Below, one piece after another: positions 8,406 to 17,579 of a stretch of DNA of 28,228 nucleotides. Origin of the DNA: Pelagophyceae sp. CCMP2097 (Eukaryota; Sar; Pelagophyceae); NCBI GenBank assembly GCA_026770575.1, contig MU657188.1, positions 370,466 through 398,693 on the forward strand, written 5' to 3'. Positions within the stretch are counted from its first letter, which is position 1; the number at the start of each line of letters is the position of its first letter. The notes beneath the pieces are model-generated. The model was not told where the DNA came from. It did not search any database and saw nothing but the letters and a program-made list of their open reading frames with translations. The translations under genes and the position numbers were made by a program.

Positions 8406-10255
8406 TTTTGAAAGATTGTCTAACGTCCAAGATCCAGAACGGCCGTCGCTCGGTCCGCGTTGACTCGTTTCGAGGGACCGAAGGACCGTACAAAGGGGCC
8501 GTCTTCGCAGGAGCGGGCGGGCGCCGGCCGAGCCCATATGGCGTCCCGCGAGCCCTTTTAGGACATGCCCTCATGCGGCTGTCCTTAGAAAGAGCACTCC
8601 TTTCGGGCCTTGGACAGGCCCGACTCCGACGGACCAAGTGCCCCAAGAACAGTCCCTTAAGACGGGCCCCTCGTTTGACGTGCCAGAGCCTTTGTACCGG
8701 CGAGCTGCCTCACTCAATCGGCCGCGGGGGGGGCTGCCCTTCGAACGAGCCCTATGCACGGCCCCTTCGAGACGAGCCATTCCGCAAAGGCCCCCGCCTT
8801 GTCGCAAAGGCCCTCGCGAGCGCGGGAGTTGTCATAGGTCGCTTTTGACTTTCAGACGTCCGCGCGACGGGGACGGGCTTGTCAGAGGTCCCTCGCAAGT
8901 CGAACGTTTCCCCGTTCGACGGTCTTTTTGGGCGGACCCTTCTCGACGGCCCTTGAAACGGACCCTTTTCAAAAGTGGCTTCGACAAGGGCTCCCAGGAC
9001 GGGCTGTGTGAGCACACCCTCATGGGGCACACGCTCGTGCGTGCCTTCCAATTGGCCTTCGACGGGCCTCGAAACAGTCTTCCACAGACAGAGCCCGAAT
9101 AAGGCGGTCTCGCGAGGCGGACCTTGTGTACTGCCCTTGGACGGGCCTTCAAAAGAGTCTTTCAAGACTGGCCCCGAGACGGCCCTCCCGGAAGGTCCCT
9201 TCTCGACGGCCCGGCAAACGTCGGAGGGCTAGTGCCCGTGGACCGAACACGGCCGATCAACAATATTTTGATTGGACCACAATCCGGCTGCGCACGACTC
9301 CGCCGCGGACGCCGTCGCCCCCCAATCTGAGCCGCCACACGGGATCCCTTCTGGGATCGCATGAGCCCATATTGGGTCGGCCATAAAGGCTGTATGGGAC
9401 CCATACGTGCACGGGCCCGCACGAGGAGCCTTGCAAGGGCGAGGAATGTACCGACGGACCGCCCAGAGGCCTCTTGCACGGTTCCTTTTCGAGGGGCCCT
9501 GCACGGGTCCGCGCGGAAGGCCGTGCAGTAAAGAGGCGCTGCAAGGACTTCAACGCTCGCCCTCGGACCGCACGCGGACCTGTTGAAGAGCCCACGCAGA
9601 GAAGAAGGGCCCTGCAAAGACCGTGGGAGGGTCCTTTTTGAGGCGCCTTGCAAGGGCCTCCTTAGGGTCCCTGCGATGGCGAGGCGCCTTGAACCCGCGT
9701 TTCCAAGGGAGCCTCCTCCGGCCTTGCCTCCCGGCTCTAGCAGGGGATGAGCACCTTACAGAAAGGCGGGAGAAGACGGCCATTTCAAGAAGAGGGGCCT
9801 CGCCCGTGGCCTCGCGGGGGACCGTACAGGAGCGGTTGCCCAATGCGAGGGGGCTCGTTAGGGCCCGTACTTTGGAGCCTCGCGAGGGACCTTGCGAGGG
9901 GCCGTCCCGTCTTGGAAGGCCCAGAGGCCTCTTTGAGGCAAGAGGCCCCGTGCGAGAGGCCTTGTAAGGGCCTGTACGAGGGATCGTGCGACCCGCCTTC
10001 GGGCCGCAAGACAGGGACCGCAAATGGGCCTGTACAGAGGGCACTTGCGAGAGTCAAGGCCAGTGCGAGGAGCCTTGGAGGGACCGTGCGCGGCAGCTCG
10101 ATAGGACCCTGCAAAGAGGCCTCTGCAAGGGACATTGCATTCGGCCTCGACCGCCAAAGAGCCTCGGGCCCGTCCTTTCGGCCTTTTCAACGATCCGGGC
10201 AAGGATGGTTGAGCAAAGAGTCCACATGGCACGACGCACGGCATGAGCCCGTCTG
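8405..10255. other. GC-rich intronic stretch, degenerate D/C-like, with islands
   Basis: Mostly decayed D- and C-like units (GGCCTTGCAAGGGCC, GACGGGCCTTC). A non-periodic island lies at about 9235-9400 and another at about 10190-10255. Frames are open on both strands and none shows a motif I recognise, so no gene is called. The stretch lies inside the proposed 6.5-kb intron. Confidence 0.5.
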
Positions 10256-10257
10256 GG

Positions 10258-10340
10258 AGAATCCAAGAATCCAACGCCCCACACGAATCCAACGTCCCAC
10301 ACGGAATCCAACGCCCCCCACCGAATCCAACGTCCCCAAA
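10258..10340 (+). repeat. GAATCCAACGYCCCACAC units
   Basis: Four to five units of about 17-18 bp with little divergence. They are bordered on the right by a GTGCGT-type donor sequence on the minus strand (10338-10343) that I could not attach to a convincing exon. Confidence 0.75.
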
Positions 10341-10424
10341 CGCACCGACGTTCATGCAGAGTACCGGCCTACGCGCGCGCCGTCCAAACCGCGCCAAATG
10401 CAAGACCCCGGGCTGCAATGTTGT

Positions 10425-10940
10425 GGCAACATCCCTCTGGCAATGTCCCTCTGGCAATGTCCCTCTGGCAACGTCCCGTGACAAGAACCCCGCGACAAAG
10501 GCTCCCGTGACACCGTCTCCGCGACACGGTCCCCGCGACACCGTCTCCGAGACACGGTCCCCACACCACAAACCCTGTGCGACACGGGCGTCCCTACGCC
10601 AAGTCCCTGCGATAAAGTCCCTGTGGTGACAAGGTCGCCGTAACGAGGTTCCGTGGCAAGATCCCATGACGAGGTCCCTATGACGAGGTCCCTATGACGA
10701 GGCCCCTCTTGGAAGGTCCCGTGAAACGGTCCCGTAACAAGGACCCTGGACAAGGCTCCGCGACAAGGACCCTGGACAAAGACCCGTGGCACGGTCCCGT
10801 GGCAAGATCGATGTGGTCCCGTGGCAGGGCCCTTGTGACGACATCCCGTCACACGGTCAACGTCCCTAAGGTCCCTGTGAGACAAAGTCAGTGAGACGAG
10901 GTCCTTGTGGGACAAGGTCCCTGAGACGAGGCACATACGG
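10425..10940 (+). repeat. Second E array (14-bp units)
   Basis: It starts with near-perfect CCCTCTGGCAATGT units and continues as GACAAGGTCCCTGT-type units, related to 4790-6080. It lies within the proposed 6.5-kb intron. Confidence 0.8.
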
Positions 10941-10984
10941 CACGAGCCCATATAGGATCGTATGAATCCAAATGCTTCACGCCG

Positions 10985-11840
10985 GCTCCCTCGGCAAGGT
11001 CAAACGCGGCCGCCGAGTGGCCTCTCCAGAGAGACGCAGAGGGGCCGTGGAGAGGGGCCCTCGGGGGAGACCGGTGTACCGTCGAAAAGGGCCCCCTCTG
11101 CCGTCGCTCGGTCTACGTCGGCCGCCCAGGGGACTGTCTCGAGAGACCTTGGATTGGGGCCGTCTGGATTGCCCAGGGGGACCCCCGTCTCGGGAACCGT
11201 CTCGAGCGACCTTGTCGAGGGACCGTCGGACCTTTTCGAGGAGCCGTTTCGAGGGTGTCCTCGAGACGGGACCTCCCAGAGGGACCGTCTCCAAGGGGCT
11301 TTCAGAGGAGCCTTGGAGAGGGGCCATCGAGCCGTCGCGAGGGACCGTGTACAAGGGCCGTCCAGACGGACCGTTTTGAGGAGCAGTGCCTGTATAGATG
11401 GACCGTCCATCGAGGGACCGTCTTGAGGAATCCAATGGACCGGCCCAGATCCCTCTGTCGTCGCAGAGGTCCACGTCTAGAGCGATCGTGCATCGGGCCC
11501 GTTCAGAGGGCTCGTCCAGAGGACCGCCTTGTTCGAGGGAGTCTCCAAGGACCGTCCTGAGGGACATTGAGATGCGATTTAAAACGAGAGACCTTTTCGG
11601 ACCGTCCCGAGGGACCTTTGAGAGAGAGCCCTTCTGGAGTTTTCGCCAAAGGGCCCTCGAGCGCACCCGCAGAGAGGGGCCTCGAATAAGGAGAGCCCAG
11701 CAAGAGGGCCCGCCGTCTCTTTGGGCATCGCCGTTTGCTTTTCCGAGAAAAAACGTCCGAGGGAGTCTCAAAGGGGCTGTTGATCGGAACCGTCTCGAAA
11801 GACCTTTTCAGGGACTTTTTTCTGGGCAGAGCCTTGAATG
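10985..11840 (+). repeat. Degenerate GACCGTC-rich repeat zone
   Basis: Irregular units based on GAGGGACCGTCTCGAG. They are more diverged than the block that follows, and no coding signal is seen on either strand. A less repetitive island lies at 11840-11945. Confidence 0.6.
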
Positions 11841-11949
11841 ACCGTCTTTGGGGGGGGCGATTCACGGACCTTGGGGCTATCTCGCTGGTGAGTGCAACCG
11901 AGCCCGCCAAGAGGGCACTCAAGAAGAGCCGTCTATAATGCCGCCACAA

Positions 11950-12905
11950 AGACTGTCGAGAGGACCATATTGGTGCCGTCTCGAGGTCCGTCTCGAGGGC
12001 CGTCTGAAAGGCCGTCTTCAGAGCCGTCTCGAAGGCCGTCTGGAGAGCCATCTGAAAGGCAGTCTCGAAGGCAGTCTCGAAGACCGCCTCGAGGACCGTC
12101 TCCAGAACCCTCTCGATGCCGTCAAGAGGGCCGTTAAGAGGCCCGTCACGGCGACCGTCAAAACCGTCTCAAGGTCGTTTTGAGGCCGTCACGATGCCGC
12201 CCAGAGGGCCGTTAAGAGGGCCGTCTCGAAGACCGTCTCGAAGACTGTCTAGAGGACCGTCTCGATGCCATCTTGAGGGCGTCTCAACGAACGTCTCAAC
12301 GACCGTCTCAAGGTCGTTTTAAGGCCGTCGAGAGACCGTCAAGCAGACCGTCTTAAAAGCCGTCTCGAGGACCGTCTTGATGACCGTCTCGAGGACCGTC
12401 TCGAGGACCGTCCCTGGATGCCGTCTCGAGGACCGTCTCTCAGTGCCGTCTCGAGGGCCGTCTCATAGACTGCCTAGATGACCATTTCGATGCCGTCTCG
12501 AGGGCCGTCTTCAGGACCGTCTTCAAAGCTGTCTGAAGGGCCGTCTGAAGGGCCGTCTCGAAGGCCGTCTCAAGGACCGTCTTCAGGACCGACTCAATGT
12601 CGTTTTGAGGCCGTCTATAGGGTCGTCTCGCGGGCTGTCTTAAATGCCGTCTCGAGGTCCGTCTAAACGACCGTCGGAAGGTCGTTTTGAGGTCGTCAAG
12701 AGCGCCGTCAAGAATGCCGTATAGAGACCGTATAGAAGACTGTCTAGAAGGCCGTCTCGAGGGCCCTCTTAAAAACGTCTCAAGGGCCATCTATAGGACC
12801 GTCTTCAGGGCCGTCTAAAGGCCGTCTCGAAGACCGTTCCGAAGCCGTCTATAGAGCATTCTTGAGTGCCGTCTCGGGGGCTGTCTTCTCGAAGGACCGT
12901 CTCAA
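11950..12905 (+). repeat. 12-bp array, RRCCGTCTCGAR units
   Basis: Nearly 1 kb of 12-bp units with consensus GGCCGTCTCGAG, in the orientation opposite to the B arrays at 1545-2112 and 7138-7465. Because 12 is a multiple of three it translates as repeated short peptides, which I treat as an artefact. It starts right after the stop codon at 12909 on the minus strand and may be donor-proximal intron sequence. Confidence 0.85.
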
Positions 12906-12908
12906 AGG

Positions 12909-13983
12909 TCATTTGGGCAGCGGGCGGAGTTTGCCAGTACGACTCTGCGTAGACTTTGGAGCGTGGTGGGCGTGTTCCAGCTGAGACACATCGCAGACGT
13001 AGACGTTGCCCGCAGCGTCACCCGAAGCCAACGTGCGCGCGTTGACGCCGAGGAGGCCTGTTGAGCGGAATGGAATCGCAATAATGAAAAATTCAAAAAT
13101 TCAAAAATTCAAAAAACGCACAGTTGATGTCCGACGCGTGCCATTGGAAGTACTTAACCGAAGTCCACTGGCCCCAGTCGCCCTCGGAGAGCGGCAGGCC
13201 GAGCAGGCCTATCGACGTATATTTGAGTATTTTGCCAAAGCACATTCAATCAGCCTCGCCGTGCGTCGCGCCCGAGCCTACGCGCAGGCGTCAACGTCGT
13301 CGCCTCGACGACCAAAGGCTCTACGCCCCACCGCCGCGGCATCCACTCGCCGAAAGCGACCTAGGACGGCGGTCCAACGGCGCGCTCGACCCGCCAAACG
13401 CACCAGCCCAGCGTTGACGACGGCGCAGGCCCTAGTCTTCGGTGTTTGCGCATTCGGGCGCGCGGCGACGCACGGGCAGGGCCGTTTTGTGAAGAGCTCG
13501 AACCTAACGTCGCTGCGTCAGCTCGAACCGAGCCGGCAGTGCGGCCTCTGCGGCCCTCTTCCCGGCCCCGCGGCCCCTGCGGCCGCTGCGGCCCTCCTCT
13601 CGGCGGCATCTGCGGCCGCACTTGGTCGTGAGGCCCGCCGGGTGGACCCTGTGCGGTGCGGTGTGCGGCGCCGACGGTGCGAGGGTCGAAGACGGTGCGC
13701 GGGCGTCGGATACGCTAGTCTGCGGAAGATGGACGCGGGAGACGCGCTTCATCACGGAAAGTTTATGCACGCCGTCGACCTCGCCGGGCACGACCAGCGC
13801 GTTCAGCGACGCGACAAAGGCCGGGCCTGTGCGCGGCGTATTCGGTGCCGAGTCCCCTTGTCGGGAGGAAACGGCAGAAGACGCGGTCGCACGGCTGAGC
13901 TTTCCCCCGACGTTGAACGTGCGCACGCCCGTCGCGGCGCCACGCGGGCCGCCGCCGCCGGCGCGCGCCGCCGTGAACTCCAT
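12909..13983 (-). CDS. WD40-type propeller gene, first five exons
   Basis: The proposed start is ATG at 13983 (MEFTAARAGGGGPRGAATG). Exon 1 extends to about 13714 and its donor is unresolved. Exon 2 is 13503-13404 and ends at GTGCGT. Exon 3 is 13360-13282 and encodes VAFGEWMPRRWGVEPLVVEA across its start. Exon 4 is 13208-13122 and includes KYFQWHASDINC, ending at GTGCGT. Exon 5 starts at 13057 and encodes ARTLASGDAAGNVYVCDVSQ, the clearest WD40 blade here (H-x-D-I...L-A-S-G-D-x-x-G-x-V-Y-V-x-D-V). Introns 3-4 (73 nt) and 4-5 (64 nt) keep phase: 79, 87 and 149 nt fit as 0/1, 2/1 and 2/0. Exon 5 either ends in TGA at 12909 or leaves at the GTACTG donor at 12940 towards 6436. The intron between exons 4 and 5 carries an AAAAATTC microsatellite. 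The true start could lie further upstream. Confidence 0.65.
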
Positions 13984-14151
13984 GCTTCCGCCCCCGCGGT
14001 GCGAATTCCGAATTCCGTGGCGTCGATCACACCGCTCGCCCAAAAGTGCGCACCCAAATTTGCAAACTTTGAATTTCCTCCCCCCCGGGCGTTGGGGCTG
14101 CCTTTGGCGCAGTGTAAGGAAGCTCACGGACAGAAAGCCCGCGTCTGCACC

Positions 14152-15805
14152 ATGTGTGCGTCCGCGGGTCGTCCGCATCCGCACCACGTCCGCGTCTGCA
14201 AAAAAATTGGGGCGTCCGCGTCTGCAGGGCGTCCGCGTCTGTGCCGCGTCCGCACCCGTGGAAGGTCTGCGTCCGCTCTGCGTCCGCGTCCGCACCGCGT
14301 CCGCGTCTGCGCCTCGTCCGCGTCCGCACCGCGTCCGCGTCTGCGCCTCGTCCGCGTCCGCACCGCGTCCGCGTCTGCGCCTCGTCCGCGTTTGTGCCGC
14401 GTCTGCGTCCGTGGAGTGTCTGCGTCTGCTGCGTGTCTGCGTCCGCACCACGTCCGCGTCTGCGCCTCGTCCGCGTCCGCGCCGCGTCCGCGTCTGCGCC
14501 TCGTCCGCGTCTGCGCCTCGTCCGCGTCCGCGCCGCGTCCGCATCTGTGGCGCGTCTGCGTCTGTGCCGCGTCTGCGTCTGCGCTGCGCCCGCGTCTGTC
14601 GGGCGTCCGCATCCTTGGAGTGTCTGTGTCCGCCCCGCGTCCGCGTCTGCAGGGCGTCCGCATCTGTGCCGCGCCCGCGCCCGCACCTGTGGAGGGTCTG
14701 CGTCCGCTCTGCGTCCGCGTCAGCACCGCGTCCGCGTCCACAGAGAGCCATCACTAAACCGTTCGGCGATACCGCGTTCCGCGTGCTTCATTCCGGNNNN
14801 NNNNNNNNNNNNNNNNNNNNNNNNNNNNNNNNNNNNNNNNNNNNNNNNNNNNNNNNNNNNNNNNNNNNNNNNNNNNNNNNNNNNNNNNNNNNNNNNNNNN
14901 NNNNNNNNNNNNNNNNNNNNNNNNNNNNNNNNNNNNNNNNNNNNNNNNNNNNNNNNNNNNNNNNNNNNNNNNNNNNNNNNNNNNNNNNNNNNNNNNNNNN
15001 NNNNNNNNNNNNNNNNNNNNNNNNNNNNNNNNNNNNNNNNNNNNNNNNNNNNNNNNNNNNNNNNNNNNNNNNNNNNNNNNNNNNNNNNNNNNNNNNNNNN
15101 NNNNNNNNNNNNNNNNNNNNNNNNNNNNNNNNNNNNNNNNNNNNNNNNNNNNNNNNNNNNNNNNNNNNNNNNNNNNNNNNNNNNNNNNNNNNNNNNNNNN
15201 NNNNNNNNNNNNNNNNNNNNNNNNNNNNNNNNNNNNNNNNNNNNNNNNNNNNNNNNNNNNNNNNNNNNNNNNNNNNNNNNNNNNNNNNNNNNNNNNNNNN
15301 NNNNNNNNNNNNNNNNNNNNNNNNNNNNNNNNNNNNNNNNNNNNNNNNNNNNNNNNNNNNNNNNNNNNNNNNNNNNNNNNNNNNNNNNNNNNNNNNNNNN
15401 NNNNNNNNNNNNNNNNNNNNNNNNNNNNNNNNNNNNNNNNNNNNNNNNNNNNNNNNNNNNNNNNNNNNNNNNNNNNNNNNNNNNNNNNNNNNNNNNNNNN
15501 NNNNNNNNNNNNNNNNNNNNNNNNNNNNNNNNNNNNNNNNNNNNNNNNNNNNNNNNNNNNNNNNNNNNNNNNNNNNNNNNNNNNNNNNNNNNNNNNNNNN
15601 NNNNNNNNNNNNNNNNNNNNNNNNNNNNNNNNNNNNNNNNNNNNNNNNNNNNNNNNNNNNNNNNNNNNNNNNNNNNNNNNNNNNNNNNNNNNNCGTCGGG
15701 CGTCCGCGTCTGCTCCTTGTCTGCATCCGCACTACCACAGATGCAGACTAGAGCAGACGCAGATGAAATCCGCAAGCCATTACAGACGAACGTCCGCGTC
15801 CGTGG
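14152..15805 (+). repeat. 17-bp CGTCCGCGTCTGCGCCT array around the gap
   Basis: 14152-14745 is built of 17-bp units alternating CGTCCGCGTCTGCGCCT and CGTCCGCGTCCGCACCG, with an inner six-base CGTCCG rhythm. The same type resumes at 15694 after the gap and fades by about 15805. The assembly gap therefore probably lies inside this array. The long frames here in all directions are repeat translations. It lies upstream of the proposed WD40 start. Confidence 0.85.
14797..15693. other. Assembly gap (897 N)
   Basis: A run of N. Its true length and content cannot be read. A short non-repeat piece (14750-14796) precedes it and CGTCCGCGTCTGC repeat follows. Confidence 1.
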
Positions 15806-15839
15806 GCCCCTTTAGCGCAGTGCCGTGCGCTGGGGGCGC

Positions 15840-16170
15840 GGGTCTTCGAACTGGCGCGGTGGCCCGAGCCGTGGGCGCGGCGCGGCACGGCGATACCGGT
15901 CTCCCGAGCGCCTCGCGCACCGTTTCCGAAACCGAGAGCACCCCTGAGCACGAGGATGCGCGAGTGCCTCCCGCGACGCCGATGAAAAGCCGAAGTTCGA
16001 TTTGTACGGCCCCGGCGCAAACCTCCAACACGACTCTTGCCGCATCGAGGTCCGTAGGTAAAGCAACTGGGCGCATCCCACCGATGACGATTAATGCGCC
16101 CGCTTGTGACGAGGATACGACGAGCTTCCACCGCGCGCCGAGCCATCAACGCCGTGGTCCGGACGTATAG
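15840..16170 (-). pseudogene. Kelch-repeat remnant, frameshifted
   Basis: Kelch pieces appear in different minus-strand frames: ALIVIGGMRP near 16090-16065, TDLDAARVVLE at about 16050, FAPGPYKSNFGFS near 16020-15985 and RILVLRGALGFGNG near 15965-15925. They follow the order seen in the intact kelch gene at 27244-28228 (GG motif, T-E-x-L-D-V, F-A-P-G-P). The plus-strand string GGCCCCGGCGCAAAC is shared with that gene. At least two frame changes are needed, so this is a decayed copy and not a working gene. Splicing could in principle restore it, but I see no good donor/acceptor pair. Confidence 0.55.
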
Positions 16171-16195
16171 GATCAACTTCCAGATTGATTCCGCC

Positions 16196-16400
16196 GGCCG
16201 CCGTCGTGGTGCTCGTATGGCCGCGCATCCCGTGGGATGCGTGCGGAGCTCCTCGACGTGGAAACGACGGCGGCCGCGCCCGGCTCGACGTCGCGGGAGG
16301 ACGCATCCTCGTGCTCGGCGGAGGAGCTCCAGACGAACGTGGCGGTGACAAAGATGACCGGAACTGCGCGGCACTCTTTAAAGCGATGTCCTTTCAGGAC
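16196..16400 (+). pseudogene. Second kelch-like remnant, opposite strand
   Basis: The plus strand encodes RAELLDVET in one frame (from 16237) and then ARLDVAGGRILVLGGGAPD in another (about 16272-16330). This is the order expected for the end of one kelch blade and the start of the next, with a frame change between. It runs opposite to the remnant on its left. The frame stays open to 16694 without recognisable motifs. Confidence 0.4.
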
Positions 16401-16602
16401 CGATGGCCGAGCCTGCGAGCGCCCACGCTGCGGCCCGCGCAGCTCGAGCGACGCGTGCCGGCAGGCGCTGTCGCAGGGCGTTTGAGCAGGGTCCGCTGCT
16501 CCGACTCGAACAGTGCGCCCGCAATCGGGCGCGGGGCCCTCGCGGCGAGAGCGGGTCCTCGCGACGGGAGCGAGTTTCGCGAGCGCTCCCCTCGCGACAG
16601 AG

Positions 16603-16710
16603 ATGGGCTCTTCACAATCCAAACGAGACCCGTTCGCTGGCGTCAGGCCTCGCGGGGACGCGGAGGGTCCAAAGAGATCCTCCTGTTTGCGTGAGCAAGA
16701 TATCGGCTAG
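16603..16710 (+). CDS. Small ORF with N-myristoylation-like start
   Basis: ATG at 16603 in a favourable context (GAGATGG) opens a 35-codon frame that starts MGSSQSKRDPF and stops at TAG 16708. Gly-2 with Ser at position 6 and a basic residue after it fits the N-myristoyltransferase substrate pattern. A GTGAGC donor-like site near 16693 could make it a first exon. It may equally be chance. No homology is recognised. Confidence 0.22.
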   Translation: MGSSQSKRDPFAGVRPRGDAEGPKRSSCLREQDIG

Positions 16711-16856
16711 ACCATCATGCTGTCTAAAGGCGTACCTGCGCCCCTCCCCAGCGTGATATGTCGCCCGCATGGGTCCCGGGCCTCGGTGGCACCCGCGCCG
16801 TCTCCCGGCTCGAACGGCCGAGCACTTCGGGGAGCGTCTGTTATACAATAACCGCG

Positions 16857-17108
16857 TCACGCGGCGCGTGCCGCCGCGGCCGCCGCGACTTTTTCCGCCG
16901 TCGCCGCAGCGCCGGCGTGCCCCTTGGCCGCGGCGCGCCTGTAGAGGCGCAGCGCCTCCTCGTCGAGGTCCTGCGGCGCGCCTTGGCCTTATGAGTGGCA
17001 CAGGCCGAGGTTGTAGAGCGCTTTTGCGTGGCCCTGCGCCGCGGCGAGCCGGTACCACTTCACGGCTTCGTCGTACGACCGGGCCACGCCCTTTCCATGG
17101 TGGAATAA
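16857..17108 (-). pseudogene. Sel1-like repeat fragment with internal stop
   Basis: The minus strand reads LFHHGKGVARSYDEAVKWYR, then LAAAQGHAKALYNLGLCHS, a TAA stop at 16991-16989, then GQGAPQDLDEEALRLYRR, AAAKGHAGAAATAEK and an Ala-rich end with a final TGA at 16857. This is one complete and one partial Sel1-like repeat (consensus A-x-x-x-L-G-x-x-Y-x-x-G-x-G-V-x-x-D-x-x-x-A-x-x-W-Y-x-x-A-A-x-x-G). Sel1 proteins usually act as scaffolds. The stop lies where family members have an aromatic or small residue before G-x-G, so this is most likely a truncated pseudogene. The frames are too short for standard ORF calling. Confidence 0.75.
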
Positions 17109-17178
17109 AACGCATAGGGCCCCGCAGGGGCCGAGAGCCCACCATTTTCTAAGCACTGTAGGATTCCTACAATTGTTG

Positions 17179-17241
17179 AGGACCCGAAGGGTCCTTGCCG
17201 TTTATTCAACGTCAGTTTACGGCAAGGGCCCTTCGGGTCCT
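17179..17241. repeat. Inverted repeat, 23-bp arms
   Basis: The arms at 17179-17201 and 17219-17241 are complementary with one mismatch around a 17-base loop, and could form a stable hairpin. It could be a small foldback element or a transcription-end structure. It sits between the Sel1 fragment and the GTCT microsatellite. Confidence 0.8.
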
Positions 17242-17266
17242 TTGATTGAAGGATTACCAGGGGCAA

Positions 17267-17301
17267 TTATGTCTGTCTGTCTGTTTGTCTGTTTGTCTGT
17301 C
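17267..17301 (+). repeat. GTCT/GTTT microsatellite
   Basis: About eight tetranucleotide units, mostly GTCT with GTTT variants. Confidence 0.9.
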
Positions 17302-17352
17302 GCCGGGTCCATCCGTGAGGTTCCACCTTTGGGAAGAAAAGGGCAGCATCTC

Positions 17353-17530
17353 GGCCGATTTAGCGATTGGTGGTTGATGCGATTGCTAAAATTGGGAGTT
17401 GAGGTCGAGCAGGAGCCTCATTGGAATCATCATAGAAGAAGTTTTTGGTCACAGGTTCGAATCTGGTCGGCCGCAAAAAAAAGAAAAAATAAATAGCTCA
17501 ATAAGAAATAAAATAATAAAAATAAAGATA
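17353..17530 (+). mobile_element. tRNA-like element with A-rich tail (SINE-like)
   Basis: GGCCGAT (17353-17359) pairs fully with GTCGGCC (17466-17472), as the ends of an acceptor stem. A B-box-like GGTTCGAATCT precedes the 3' arm. TAGCGATTGGTGG near the 5' end is a weak A box, and a TTGCTAA segment recalls a tRNA-Ser(GCT) anticodon loop. The body is about 121 nt, longer than a class II tRNA, and the T and anticodon stems pair badly. It is followed by about 55 bases rich in A (17475-17530). This fits a tRNA-derived SINE or a degenerate intron-containing tRNA. I see no second copy in the window. Confidence 0.4.
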
Positions 17531-17579
17531 AGGAGGATTTGAAAGTTCAGCGATTAGTTAAATAATTTCAATTATTTAC

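Noticed and set aside
9162..10667. Several 160-270 codon frames on both strands
   Set aside because: They are built from decayed D/C/E repeat units, with no motif, start context or splice pattern.
1545..12905. CRISPR-like regular repeats
   Set aside because: Units are adjacent and degenerate, with no unique spacers of constant length, no cas genes, and a eukaryotic context.
13504..14754. 416-codon minus frame and 583-codon plus frame over the 17-bp array
   Set aside because: The repetitive part (ADADA/TRRRG or ASASA/PRPR strings) comes from the array. Only the segment from ATG 13983 has natural composition and was kept as exon 1.
13622..15815. Very long frames (up to 709 codons) crossing the gap
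   Set aside because: They are open only because N bases cannot give stop codons.
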